A stretch of DNA of 64,000 nt from Pseudomonas putida (GTDB taxonomy: Bacteria; Pseudomonadota; Gammaproteobacteria; Pseudomonadales; Pseudomonadaceae). Shown here piece by piece: positions 25,951 to 34,165 of this stretch (position 1 is its first letter; every line of letters begins with the position of its first letter). The stretch lies in assembly GCF_005080685.1 (NCBI RefSeq), contig NZ_CP039371.1:806001-870000 (forward strand), given 5' to 3'. The notes below the pieces were generated by a model that did no database searches, was not told where the DNA came from, and saw only the letters and a list, made by a program, of their open reading frames with translations. Made by a program: the position numbers and the translations under genes.

Positions 25951-26957
25951 ACATCCCTGCCAGCAGGACGCTGGTATTGCCCCTGGAGGAGGCCAGCCAG
26001 ATCGGCCATGCCCGGCGCACCGCGCAGCGCCTGGCCGAGCAGCAAGGCTTCGACGGCGAAGACGCCGGGCGGGTGGCCTTGCTGGCCACCGAGCTTGCCA
26101 GCAACGTGCTCAAGCATGCCGGGCGGGGCACCTTGCAGCTGCGGGCGGTGCCCGGTGCCAATGGCGCGGGTGTCGAACTACTGGCCGTCGATCAGGCCGG
26201 TGGCTTCGATGCCGAGATCTGCCTGGCCGATGGCTACTCGACCGGTGGCACCCAAGGCATCGGCCTGGGCGCCATCGCGCGCCTGGCCGAAGTGTTCGAC
26301 ATCCATACCGACGCTGGCGGTTCCGTGGTCATGGCGCGCCTGTACCGGCGCGATGCCAAAGGTAGCGATCTGCGCATCGGCGTCAGTCATCATGCACTGC
26401 ACGACGATCCCGCCTGTGGTGACACCTGGCATGTGGTGCTTGCCCAAGGGCGGCTCAGTGCCCTGCTGGTCGATGGCCTGGGCCATGGCCCCGAGGCCGA
26501 AGAGGCGGCCCAGAGCGCCGCTGCCGCGTTCGCCGAGGACGCCTTTCTCGACCCGCTGCTGCTGATCGAGCGCATGCACCTGGCCATGAGCGGAACCCGC
26601 GGAGGCGCCGCGGCCATCGCCCAGTATGACGCGAGCACCGGTCGACTCAGCTTCACCGGTATCGGCAACATCGGCGCCAGCCTGGTAACGCCGACCAAGG
26701 CGCGCGGCCTGGCCTCTTTGGCGGGCTTCCTCGGCGGGCAGTACCGCAAGGCCCAGGTCTTCGACTACGCTGACGTGACTGGCAATCTGCTGATCCTCTA
26801 CAGCGACGGCCTGCAGTCGCGCTGGAACCTTCAAGACTACCCTGGCCTGGTGCACCGTCACCCGGCCGTGATTGCTGCCGTGCTGCACCGCGATTTCTGC
26901 CGAGGGCGGGACGACGTGACGGTACTGGTCATCGACCTGGAGCCTACCCATGGCTGA
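25941..26957 (+). CDS. Fusion of RsbW-like GHKL kinase domain and RsbX-like SpoIIE/PP2C phosphatase
   Basis: A 338-residue two-domain protein. Residues about 8-135 form a GHKL ATPase domain (LLATELASNVLKHAG N-box; STGGTQGIGLGAIARLAE G-box). Residues about 145-335 form a SpoIIE-type PP2C domain with metal-binding motifs LLVDGLGHGPEAEEAA, YSDGLQSRW and GRDDVTVLVIDL. The phosphatase part resembles RsbX, which resets the stressosome by dephosphorylating RsbS and RsbR. The attached kinase-like domain is absent from Bacillus RsbX and may bind the complex or a separate antagonist. The start ATG at 25941 overlaps the rsbT end; an ATG six bases later is also possible. Confidence 0.87.
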   Translation: MDMNIPASRTLVLPLEEASQIGHARRTAQRLAEQQGFDGEDAGRVALLATELASNVLKHAGRGTLQLRAVPGANGAGVELLAVDQAGGFDAEICLADGYSTGGTQGIGLGAIARLAEVFDIHTDAGGSVVMARLYRRDAKGSDLRIGVSHHALHDDPACGDTWHVVLAQGRLSALLVDGLGHGPEAEEAAQSAAAAFAEDAFLDPLLLIERMHLAMSGTRGGAAAIAQYDASTGRLSFTGIGNIGASLVTPTKARGLASLAGFLGGQYRKAQVFDYADVTGNLLILYSDGLQSRWNLQDYPGLVHRHPAVIAAVLHRDFCRGRDDVTVLVIDLEPTHG

Positions 26958-27816
26958 ACCCACCACCACCGAACAGGCCGCGCTGATCGCTCGCTTGCAG
27001 GGCGAGAACGACGCCTTGCGCGCCGAGCTCGAAGAAACCAACCAGGGCGTGCTGGCCCTGTACGCCGAACTGGACCTGCAGGCCGAGCAACTGCGCCAGG
27101 CTTCGGACCTGAAAAGCCGCTTCCTGTCATACATGAGCCACGAGTTCCGCACCCCGCTGGGCTCGATCCTGAGCATCACCAGCCTGCTCGCCGACGAGTT
27201 GGATGGCCCGCTGTCCGAAGAGCAGCACCGCCAGGTGGCTTTCGTCAGCACTGCCACCCGCGAGCTCTCCGACATGGTCGACGACCTGCTCGATCTGGCC
27301 AAGATCGAGGCCGGACGCATCACCATCTCGCCGGCCTGGTTCGACATGTTCGACCTGTTCGCCGCGCTACGCGGCATGTTCCGGCCGATCGTCGATGCCA
27401 CCGCGGTCGACCTGATTTTCGAGGAGCCGGTGGGCTTGCCGCGGCTTTTTACCGACGACAAGAAGCTCGCGCAGATCCTGCGCAACTTCATTTCCAACGC
27501 CTTGAAGTTCACCACCCGCGGTGAAGTGCGGGTATCGGCGCAACTGGTCGAGGCGGGCAACATCCGTTTCGCCGTCAGCGACACCGGCATCGGCATCGCT
27601 CCCGAGCTGCTGGGCACGCTGTTCGAGGATTTCGCCCAGGTCGACTCGCCGCTGCAGAAGCGCCTGCGTGGCACCGGCCTGGGCCTGTCGCTGTGCAAGC
27701 GCTTCGCTACGTTGCTGGGCGGCGAGGTCGGTGTGCACAGCGAGCCCGGGACAGGCTCTTCCTTCTTCGTGACCATTCCTCTGGCCCTGGCCCAGGAGAG
27801 CGTGGATGAAACCTGA
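26950..27816 (+). CDS. Soluble sensor histidine kinase of the stressosome operon
   Basis: A 288-residue kinase without membrane segments. A coiled coil (about residues 8-55, rich in Leu, Glu and Gln) leads into HisKA with the phospho-acceptor His64 in FLSYMSHEFRTPLGSIL. A HATPase domain follows with NFISNALKFTT, DTGIGI and RGTGLGLSL. There is no PAS or other sensor, so it probably receives its input by protein contact, perhaps from released RsbT. It overlaps the phosphatase-fusion gene by eight bases and the hybrid kinase gene by eleven. Confidence 0.9.
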   Translation: MAEPTTTEQAALIARLQGENDALRAELEETNQGVLALYAELDLQAEQLRQASDLKSRFLSYMSHEFRTPLGSILSITSLLADELDGPLSEEQHRQVAFVSTATRELSDMVDDLLDLAKIEAGRITISPAWFDMFDLFAALRGMFRPIVDATAVDLIFEEPVGLPRLFTDDKKLAQILRNFISNALKFTTRGEVRVSAQLVEAGNIRFAVSDTGIGIAPELLGTLFEDFAQVDSPLQKRLRGTGLGLSLCKRFATLLGGEVGVHSEPGTGSSFFVTIPLALAQESVDET

Positions 27817-29752
27817 CCTGCGCCTGCTCATCGTCGACGACAACGTCGCCACCCGCTACGCCCTGCGCCGCCGCCTCAGCGCGCAGGGCTACGAAGTGCT
27901 CGAAGCGGGTACCGGCGGCGAAGGGCTGGCGTTGATTCGCGACGAACAGGTGGATGCGCTGATTCTCGACGTCAACCTGCCAGACATGAGCGGCTTCGAC
28001 ATCGTCCGGCTGTTGCGCCAGGACAGCCGCACCGCACTGTTGCCGGTGATTCACGTGTCGGCGGCGTCGATCCAGAGCGGCGACATCATCACCGGCCTGA
28101 ACGCCGGCGCCGACGCCTACCTGATCCACCCGGTAGACCCCGACGTACTGCTTGCCACGCTGCGCACCTTGCTGCGCGTGCGCGACACCGAACGCGCCCT
28201 GCGCCAGAGCGAGGCGCGCTTCCAGGAAATCTTCCGCGGGGTGTCTGCGCCCATCGCCGTGCTCGACGGCGAGCTCAAGGTGCACGAATGCAACCATGCT
28301 TTCGCCCACCTGGTGCAGGACAACCGCGACCCGCAGCGGCTGCACGAATGCTTCGCCGACGGCCAGGACGCGGCGCTCGAAGAGTTGCGCCAGCACCTGG
28401 CGGCGGGCCAGCGCTGGAAGGGTACCTTGGGCATGCGCCTGCACGGCCAGCCGCGTGACACCGAGTGGCAGCTCTCGCCCTACCAGGCGCCGGGCTTGTG
28501 CCTGGTCTTCGTCGAAGACATCACCGAGCACCGCCACCGCGAACGCTCGCACCTGGCGCGCCTGGACGACGCCAACAGCCAGTTGGCCAAGGAAGTCGCC
28601 GAGCGCGTGCGCACCGAGGCGCAGCTGTTGCAATTGCAGAAGATGGACGCTCTAGGCAGCCTGACCGGCGGCATCGCCCACGATTTCAACAACCTGCTCA
28701 CCGGCATCATCACCAGCCTCGAACTCATTCGTAAGCGGGTGGCGGAAAACCGCGTGGAGAAGGTGCCCAAGTACGCCGAGGCGGCGCTGAGTTCGGCCAA
28801 CAGCGCCGCCGTGCTCACCCACCGGCTGCTGGCTTTCGCTCGCCAGCAGCCGCTGGACACGCGCCCGGTGGACGTCCACCAGCATGTGCGCTCACTCGAA
28901 GAACTGCTCACCCGCACCATCGGCGAACGCATCACCCTGACCCTCGAACTGTCCAGTCGACCGGCCATCGCGCTGGTCGACCCCGTGCAGCTCGAAAGCG
29001 CGGTGCTCAACCTGGTGATCAATGCCCGCGATGCCTTGCCCAAGGGCGGGCAGATCTGGGTCAACACCTCGGCGGCCTGGAGCCATGGCGACCCCAACCT
29101 CGCTGACGGCGCGTACGTGGCGGTGACCGTGCGCGACAACGGCAGTGGGATCGAGGCGGAGTTGCTCGACAAGGTCTTCGACCCGTTCTTCACCACCAAA
29201 CCCCTCGGCCAGGGCACCGGCCTGGGCCTGTCGACCATCTATGGCTTCGCCCGCCAGTCCGGTGGGCATGTGGAGCTGCGCAGCGTGGTCGGCAAGGGCA
29301 CCGAAGTGACATTGTTGCTACCGGCCAGCGCCGAGGCGGCGGTGGCCGTGGAACGCGAGGTGGACGATGACCAGCAAGGCAATGGCGAGCATGTGCTGAT
29401 CGTCGAGGACATGGCCTCGGTGCGGCTGTCGGTCGCCGAGGCGTTGGGCGAGGAGGGGTATAACTGCACGCTGGCGTCGACCATCGACGAGGCGCTGGAG
29501 TACCTGCAAGGTGAGGGGGTCATCGACCTGCTGCTGACCGACGTCGGCCTGCCGACCCTGAGTGGGCGTGAGCTGGCGGACATCGCCCGGATGCACCGGC
29601 CAGGTTTGCCAGTGCTGTTCATGACCGGGTATGCCGATGCGGCGTTGGATCGCCAGGCATTCCTGGGCACCGGGATGGACATGCTGGTCAAGCCGTTCAA
29701 ATTGTCGGAGCTGCTCGACAAGGTGAAGCATGCGGTGGTGCGCTTGGGGTGA
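27806..29752 (+). CDS. Hybrid response regulator - PAS - histidine kinase - response regulator
   Basis: A 648-residue protein. Residues 4-120 are a receiver domain with phosphoacceptor Asp55 (LILDVNLPD). Residues about 132-240 are a PAS-like domain. A coiled coil leads to HisKA with His292 (LGSLTGGIAHDFNNLLTGI) and an ATPase domain (NLVINARDALPKGG, DNGSGI, GQGTGLGLSTIYGFARQSGG). Residues about 528-645 are a second receiver with Asp579 (LLLTDVGLP). No DNA-binding, cyclic-di-GMP or other output domain is present. It likely receives phosphate from the preceding kinase and passes it to an unlinked regulator. It is the last gene of the stressosome operon. Confidence 0.9.
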   Translation: MKPDLRLLIVDDNVATRYALRRRLSAQGYEVLEAGTGGEGLALIRDEQVDALILDVNLPDMSGFDIVRLLRQDSRTALLPVIHVSAASIQSGDIITGLNAGADAYLIHPVDPDVLLATLRTLLRVRDTERALRQSEARFQEIFRGVSAPIAVLDGELKVHECNHAFAHLVQDNRDPQRLHECFADGQDAALEELRQHLAAGQRWKGTLGMRLHGQPRDTEWQLSPYQAPGLCLVFVEDITEHRHRERSHLARLDDANSQLAKEVAERVRTEAQLLQLQKMDALGSLTGGIAHDFNNLLTGIITSLELIRKRVAENRVEKVPKYAEAALSSANSAAVLTHRLLAFARQQPLDTRPVDVHQHVRSLEELLTRTIGERITLTLELSSRPAIALVDPVQLESAVLNLVINARDALPKGGQIWVNTSAAWSHGDPNLADGAYVAVTVRDNGSGIEAELLDKVFDPFFTTKPLGQGTGLGLSTIYGFARQSGGHVELRSVVGKGTEVTLLLPASAEAAVAVEREVDDDQQGNGEHVLIVEDMASVRLSVAEALGEEGYNCTLASTIDEALEYLQGEGVIDLLLTDVGLPTLSGRELADIARMHRPGLPVLFMTGYADAALDRQAFLGTGMDMLVKPFKLSELLDKVKHAVVRLG

Positions 29753-29795
29753 AAGGCTGTGCGCCTCGTTGCAGGCGCGCCGACCACCCCTTCGT

Positions 29796-31958
29796 TCAGG
29801 CCGCCGCCCGATCGCCGTCGCCGCTCACCTCGAACTGCCCCACCAGCTTCTCCAGCTTGTTGGCATTGACCTTCATCGTCTGCGCACTGTTCTGCAGCAC
29901 CACCCCCGTCTGGCGCATCTCGGCCGAAGACTGGTCGACCTTCTCGATGGTCTTGCCGCACGCCAGGCTGTGGGCGTTGAGTTGCTGGATGATGGCGAAC
30001 ATGCTCTCCACGGCTTGATGCAACTGCACGTTTTCCGATGATGCATCCTCGGCCAGGCGCAGGCTGTCATCCACGTTCTTGACCCCTTCTTCCATGAAGC
30101 TGACGGCCTTCTGGGTCTCGTTCTGCAGGCCTTCGACCATGCTGCGGATGTCATCGGCGGCTCGCGAGGTACGAGCGGCCAGGTTGCGGACCTCCTCGGC
30201 CACCACGGCGAAACCGCGCCCGTGGTCACCTGCCCGTGCGGCCTCGATGGCGGCATTGAGCGCCAGCAGGTTGGTCTGGCTGGTGATGTCGCTGATCAAC
30301 CCAGTGATGTTGCCGATCTGGGTCATGCGGCTGTCGAGCAACTGCACGCTCGAAGACGACCGCTGCACCACGTCGCGAATCGACTGCGTGCCGGCTTGTA
30401 CCGAGACGAATTGTTCGTGGGCGCGGCTGACGACTTCGTCCATGGCCTGTTTCATCTGTTCGGCACTGGCCGAGGCCTGCTGGATTTCGCCAAGCTGATC
30501 CTCGACGATGATCATCATCTGGTGCACGGCATCGGCCACTTCGCTGGAGGTCAGGCTGGCCTGCTGGCTGCGCTGGAGCATCATCTGGTTGGTGGCGCCG
30601 ACGTTGCGGCTGGCCTTGACCACCTGGCCGACCACCGAATCGAGGCGGTCGATGAAACTGTTGATCCAGCGCCCCATGTCGCCGCTCTCATCATTGGCCA
30701 TGACAGTGATGTCCAGGCGCTGGCGCAAGTTGCCTTCGCCTTCGGCGATGGTGCGCAGCACGTCGGTCATGCCGTTCAGGCGCGCAGCCAGGCGCTTGGG
30801 CCCGAGTCTGCTGAAGAGCACGGCGGCGCAGAGCATGCTGAGCAGCATGACCGCGTCGTTCATGCCTTGGGACAGACCGGCGTAATGCTGCACGGCCACG
30901 TTGCAGCCGAGCAGTCCGGCCATGGTGGCCACGTACGGCTTCATCAACCCATGGGTGAGCGAGCGACGGCGATAGACCTCTTCGAGATCGGCCTCGCACA
31001 TCATCCCCCAGCGGTCGGGCGAGCCCGGCAACTGAAAGGTGATGCCCTTGCCGACCACCGGAATGTGGCGGTAGTCGGAGTAACCGGGGTAGGTCACGAA
31101 CAGGTTCGAGCCATGACGGATGGTTTCGCGCACGCCAGGGTGCAGTTGCTTGGTCGCAGGGTCGGTGAAGCGCAGCTCCAATTCGGTGTGTTGCTGGATC
31201 TTCACCGTGGACCAGGGCGTGTGCACGCCGCTCTTGAGGTTTTCGCCATGGCTGAAAGTGCCGTCCTCGAAGCGCGAGCGCGACAGGGCGGTGCCAGGTT
31301 GCAGGGTCGGGTCGAAATGCGATTGCGCCATGAACAGGTAGTTGTCGCCCGACTCGGCGAAGATGTGCCCGGCCTCGCGCTGGATGAGGTCGCCGAGGAC
31401 ATCGTTCGGCACGCGGGCGCAGAGGCAGCCGAGTGTTTTGCCGGCGACTTTCAGTGGCTGGTAGAACATCAGCGTCACGGCATCGTGGAAGCGCGACGAT
31501 GACGGGCCGATCTGCAGGGTGAGCGGGTCGCTGTAGGGGCCGTGCAGGAAGGGCGCCTTGAGGCCTTGTGCTAGGGCTTTGTGGTGCGCGAGCGGCTGGC
31601 CGTCGCGGCGGTCCCAGGTCGACGTGATGACAGCGCCGCTGATGTCGACGACGAACAGTTCGGAAATGTCTTCGGCCCGGTGGAGTTTGTCCGCCAGCAG
31701 TGTGTGGTCGAGTTGGGTCAGGTCGTCGCTGAAATGCTCGGCCAGTTCGGCCAGGTGCTCCCATTGTTCGCGTGCCCAGTTTTGCAGGAGGCGCACGCGG
31801 GTTTGGGCGATGGCTTCGAAGGTCTGTTCGATTACCGGGTAGGCAGATTGATTGAGCCGGCATGACCAGCCCATGGAGAGCTTCCCGGTCTTGCCGAACC
31901 ACGGTAGCCAGCGTTTTTCGCTGGAAGAGAGCTGCATGGCGTGGCTTGCGAGCGTCAT
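29796..31958 (-). CDS. Methyl-accepting chemotaxis protein with unusual N-terminus
   Basis: A 720-residue chemoreceptor. The C-terminal part (about residues 430-720) is a complete signalling domain with the hairpin tip ITSQTNLLALNAAIEAARAGDHGRGFAVVAEEVRNLAARTSRAADDI. Residues about 40-330 form a Cache-like sensing region (SAYPVIEQTFEAIAQTRVRLLQNW ... YSDYRHIPVVGKGITF). Only one clear hydrophobic region (about residues 345-395) precedes the HAMP-like segment, and no N-terminal membrane segment is visible. The start ATG 31958 has AGGGG upstream. It converges with the stressosome operon with 43 bases between. The ligand is unknown. Confidence 0.88.
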   Translation of the reverse strand: MTLASHAMQLSSSEKRWLPWFGKTGKLSMGWSCRLNQSAYPVIEQTFEAIAQTRVRLLQNWAREQWEHLAELAEHFSDDLTQLDHTLLADKLHRAEDISELFVVDISGAVITSTWDRRDGQPLAHHKALAQGLKAPFLHGPYSDPLTLQIGPSSSRFHDAVTLMFYQPLKVAGKTLGCLCARVPNDVLGDLIQREAGHIFAESGDNYLFMAQSHFDPTLQPGTALSRSRFEDGTFSHGENLKSGVHTPWSTVKIQQHTELELRFTDPATKQLHPGVRETIRHGSNLFVTYPGYSDYRHIPVVGKGITFQLPGSPDRWGMMCEADLEEVYRRRSLTHGLMKPYVATMAGLLGCNVAVQHYAGLSQGMNDAVMLLSMLCAAVLFSRLGPKRLAARLNGMTDVLRTIAEGEGNLRQRLDITVMANDESGDMGRWINSFIDRLDSVVGQVVKASRNVGATNQMMLQRSQQASLTSSEVADAVHQMMIIVEDQLGEIQQASASAEQMKQAMDEVVSRAHEQFVSVQAGTQSIRDVVQRSSSSVQLLDSRMTQIGNITGLISDITSQTNLLALNAAIEAARAGDHGRGFAVVAEEVRNLAARTSRAADDIRSMVEGLQNETQKAVSFMEEGVKNVDDSLRLAEDASSENVQLHQAVESMFAIIQQLNAHSLACGKTIEKVDQSSAEMRQTGVVLQNSAQTMKVNANKLEKLVGQFEVSGDGDRAAA

Positions 31959-32194
31959 TGATAGCCCCTGTTGTTATAGTTTGATGGCAAACTGATAGCA
32001 ATTTTTGCGCCAGGTCGTGAGGGGGCTAACGATTCCGCGAGGAGCAGGGGTTGAGGGGGCGTGCGAGTGGAAGGTGGTCTTGTGAGATGCCAAATTGGTG
32101 CGATGTGCGCACCATGAGTGCGCAGGTAGCCAAGGTCGATATCAGGAAGACCGAGTGTTCGAGCGGTGACTTGAATCCGGTGAATGTCAGGCAC

Positions 32195-32223
32195 AAAAAA
32201 AGACGTCCGGGGACGTCTTTTTC
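32195..32223 (-). terminator. Rho-independent terminator of tmRNA
   Basis: On the minus strand AGACGTC/GACGTCT forms a stem followed by a T-run. The region is flanked by an A-run and a T-run, so it could work in both directions. It begins nine bases past the 3' end of ssrA. Confidence 0.85.
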
Positions 32224-32231
32224 TGAGGATT

Positions 32232-32623
32232 TGGTGGAGCCGGGGGGATTTGAACCCCCGTCCGCCAGTACTCCGCTGTCGGTACTACATGCTTAGCCGT
32301 GTCTACTGAGTTAATCCGCAGCCGCCCGACGGGCAGGGTGCTTTGGACGAGTTGGGTAAGTTTTAGTCGCTTTGCCCCCAACGTGCTACACGACGATCCT
32401 GTTCTGTATGACAATCACTTCGGGTTTACAGGCATCCCCTGGTGATTGCTGGAGCCGAAGCTACCAGGAGAGCGGGCTCAGCTGCTTACGCAGCGAGAGC
32501 GTAACCCTCGTAGTTTTCGTCATTGGCAACTATAGAAAGTTGCAACAGTGGATTTACGAGTTCTGTTACCAACTCGGCATGCACCTAGAGTTTCGCAACC
32601 GGCGTCGAATCCTAATCGGCCCC
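32232..32623 (-). ncRNA. ssrA: Transfer-messenger RNA (tmRNA, 10Sa RNA)
   Basis: The 3' end on the minus strand reads GGGGGTTCAAATCCCCCCGG then CTCCACCA, a tRNA-like T-arm and acceptor with encoded CCA. The 5' end is GGGGCCGATTAGGATTCGAC. The tag reading frame runs from 32527 down to 32486: resume codon GCC, then the peptide ANDENYEGYALAA and stop TAA. The RNA, with SmpB (gene at 41082-41564), rescues stalled ribosomes and adds the degradation tag. A candidate -10 (TATACT) lies at 32666-32671 on the minus strand, implying a longer precursor that is trimmed. No integrase or island lies at its 3' end here. Confidence 0.97.
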
Positions 32624-32665
32624 ACGCTACAGCTCTAGCTTACGTACCTTTCGGCACGTGCGGCC

Positions 32666-32671
32666 AGTATA
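32666..32671 (-). promoter_or_regulatory. Candidate -10 element of the ssrA promoter
   Basis: TATACT on the minus strand lies about 43 bases before the mature 5' end of tmRNA. No convincing -35 is visible. Confidence 0.45.
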
Positions 32672-32725
32672 CGTGATTGTGCGAGCGACGTCGACAGCAG
32701 GCCGGGTCGCCCGCGCCGCGAGGGC

Positions 32726-33019
32726 TCAAGCACCGCTGCCGCCGGCCGAGCCGCTGCCTTTCTCGGTTTTTTCCAAGTGCTCCAGCACCTTGCTGGTGAG
32801 GGCGATGCATTTCTCCTTGTCGCCCGAAGCCTGGGCGGCCTTGGCCTCGTCGACCTGTTCGGTGACGGCCTTGTCCAGGCCTTCGGAAGTGGCGCCGGCG
32901 GTGGCCATGCTGTTGCCGATCTTCTGCAGGTTGATGGCGCACAGGTCGTCGGCGGCGAACACCGGCGAAGCCAGGAGGGTAGCGGCCGCGAACAGGGCCG
33001 AAAGCGCGGTACCTTTCAT
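32726..33019 (-). CDS. Small secreted protein of unknown function
   Basis: A 97-residue protein with a clear signal peptide (MKGTALSALFAAATLLASPVFA, cleavage probably after VFA). The mature part is about 75 residues (DDLCAINLQKIGNSMATAGATSEGLDKAVTEQVDEAKAAQASGDKEKCIALTSKVLEHLEKTEKG), helical, with two cysteines that may pair in the periplasm. AAGGAG precedes the ATG at 33019; an in-frame extension of 24 codons is rejected. Such proteins are common in pseudomonads, with no known role. Confidence 0.82.
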   Translation of the reverse strand: MKGTALSALFAAATLLASPVFAADDLCAINLQKIGNSMATAGATSEGLDKAVTEQVDEAKAAQASGDKEKCIALTSKVLEHLEKTEKGSGSAGGSGA

Positions 33020-33155
33020 GGGTGTCTCCTTGTAGGGCCTCTGGAGGGTGGGCCTGTAAGGGTTGACTGTGGCGGATTTGCGGCGGTTCAATCGCGATGA
33101 TGGCGGGGCGGCATGACGGTGTGTGGCGAGATGTTGCAGGCCGCTCCCGCAGGGG

Positions 33156-33407
33156 TCAGTGGGACTTGTTCAGGCCCAGTTCGATGTCGTCGATCAGCGC
33201 CTTGGCCATTTCACTGAGGATGCGCGCGGCGCTGCCAGCCTTGCGGTCGTTTTCCATTTCGGCCTCGGTGGTGAGGTGGCGGATGCAGCCGAGCAGGATC
33301 GAGAGTTGGCTGAAGGCGTGGTCGAAGGGGATGCCGGGTTGCAGGCGGAACAGGTCGAAGGTTTCGATGCCGGCGGTGGTGGTGCGGGTGGGGTCGGTTG
33401 TGTCCAT
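33156..33407 (-). CDS. DUF3077 domain small protein
   Basis: An 83-residue protein. The segment FDLFRLQPGIPFDHAFSQLSILLGCIRHLTTEAEMENDRKAGSAARILSEMAKALIDDIELGL is the DUF3077 pattern common in Pseudomonas: a predicted three-helix domain with a conserved Cys in LGCI. Function is unknown. It is alone on the minus strand between the secreted protein gene and a REP pair. Confidence 0.82.
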   Translation of the reverse strand: MDTTDPTRTTTAGIETFDLFRLQPGIPFDHAFSQLSILLGCIRHLTTEAEMENDRKAGSAARILSEMAKALIDDIELGLNKSH

Positions 33408-33456
33408 TGGGGCGGTTTCCTGAATTCGGTGGGGGATGGCACCGGCGGAGCCGGTG

Positions 33457-33538
33457 TTCGCGGGTAAACCCGCTCCTACAGGTACAGCGCCGAGTTTGAA
33501 GTTGGCGCTGTACCTGTAGGAGCGGGTTTACCCGCGAA
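33457..33538. repeat. Inverted pair of REP elements with extended stem
   Basis: 'ttcgcgggtaaacccgctcc' onward at 33457 pairs with its reverse complement ending at 33538. The pairing continues inward through 'tacaggtacagcgcc' and its complement, giving a stem of about 37 bp. Confidence 0.9.
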
Positions 33539-33557
33539 GAGGCCGGTTAGGCCGCTA

Positions 33558-33839
33558 TCAATGCAGGCTTGGTTTGCGCTCCAATGCCAACAACAAGGCA
33601 TCCGCCTGAGCCCAGGCAATCTGCATGGCGCGCAGGCCGTTCTCGACCGATTCGCGCATGGCTTCATCTTCGATGCTGTCGACGGCATAGCGGCATCGGT
33701 TATAGGCGATCATCAGGTAATGGGTGACGTTCATCACCACATGGTTCAAGGGCACATGGCGCTCGATGATGGCGTTGCAGAGGGTGGTGCCGTCGGGGAT
33801 CTGGTAGAAATGCGGTGAGTCGGGGACGATTTTTTTCAT
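33558..33839 (-). CDS. Small hypothetical protein, DUF3077/DUF6124-like
   Basis: A 93-residue protein, MKKIVPDSPHFYQIPDGTTLCNAIIERHVPLNHVVMNVTHYLMIAYNRCRYAVDSIEDEAMRESVENGLRAMQIAWAQADALLLALER. The opening and the helical remainder resemble the small Pseudomonas families DUF6124 and DUF3077, weakly. GGAG lies well placed before the ATG at 33839. An in-frame upstream extension of 75 codons has no Shine-Dalgarno and odd composition, so it is rejected. Function is unknown. Confidence 0.72.
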   Translation of the reverse strand: MKKIVPDSPHFYQIPDGTTLCNAIIERHVPLNHVVMNVTHYLMIAYNRCRYAVDSIEDEAMRESVENGLRAMQIAWAQADALLLALERKPSLH

Positions 33840-34165
33840 GCAGTCTCCTGAATGCTGAAGGACTGCCGCTTCCGTTCCACAGGAAGGGTGGCAGCTGTAC
33901 ACGGGGTGGAACCCGAGTGCATTCAGGAGTACTCGGTAGGCACGAGGCCTCCCGCGTACAGCCGCCATTAACGACACGCTCCAGAATGCTAGGCCGGGGT
34001 TCCACGCCCGGTCGCTGAACACCAGCGACTCGAACAGCCTAGGGAGCCAGGATTTTCGGGACAATCAGACGCGTGTCGACGCGACTCGTAGGATATTTCC
34101 AAAGGCTGCAAATCCCTACCACTTGTGCGTAGGAGGGATCTGAACCTTCTGTAGGATCCGTATCG
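33840..34165. other. Structured intergenic stretch, no gene seen
   Basis: A stretch of 326 bases without credible coding, but with several inverted repeats. 'ctcctgaatgc' (about 33843) pairs with 'gcattcaggag' (about 33919). Ctgccgcttcc pairs imperfectly with ggaagggtggcag (about 33864-33894). Ggggtggaaccc pairs with ggggttccacgccc (about 33904 and 33992). Gtcgctg pairs with cagcgac (about 34011-34029). The first repeat includes the Shine-Dalgarno of the 93-residue gene. It may hold a leader or small RNA; promoter and terminator are not evident. Confidence 0.5.

Noticed and set aside
32051..32296. An 81-codon frame ending in GGFEPP-like sequence over the tmRNA 3' end
   Set aside because: It is the antisense of the tRNA-like end of ssrA, a well-known source of false proteins.
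32232..32623. Genomic island attached at the ssrA 3' end
   Set aside because: ssrA is a frequent integration site, but no integrase, repeated 3' fragment or composition shift is seen next to it.
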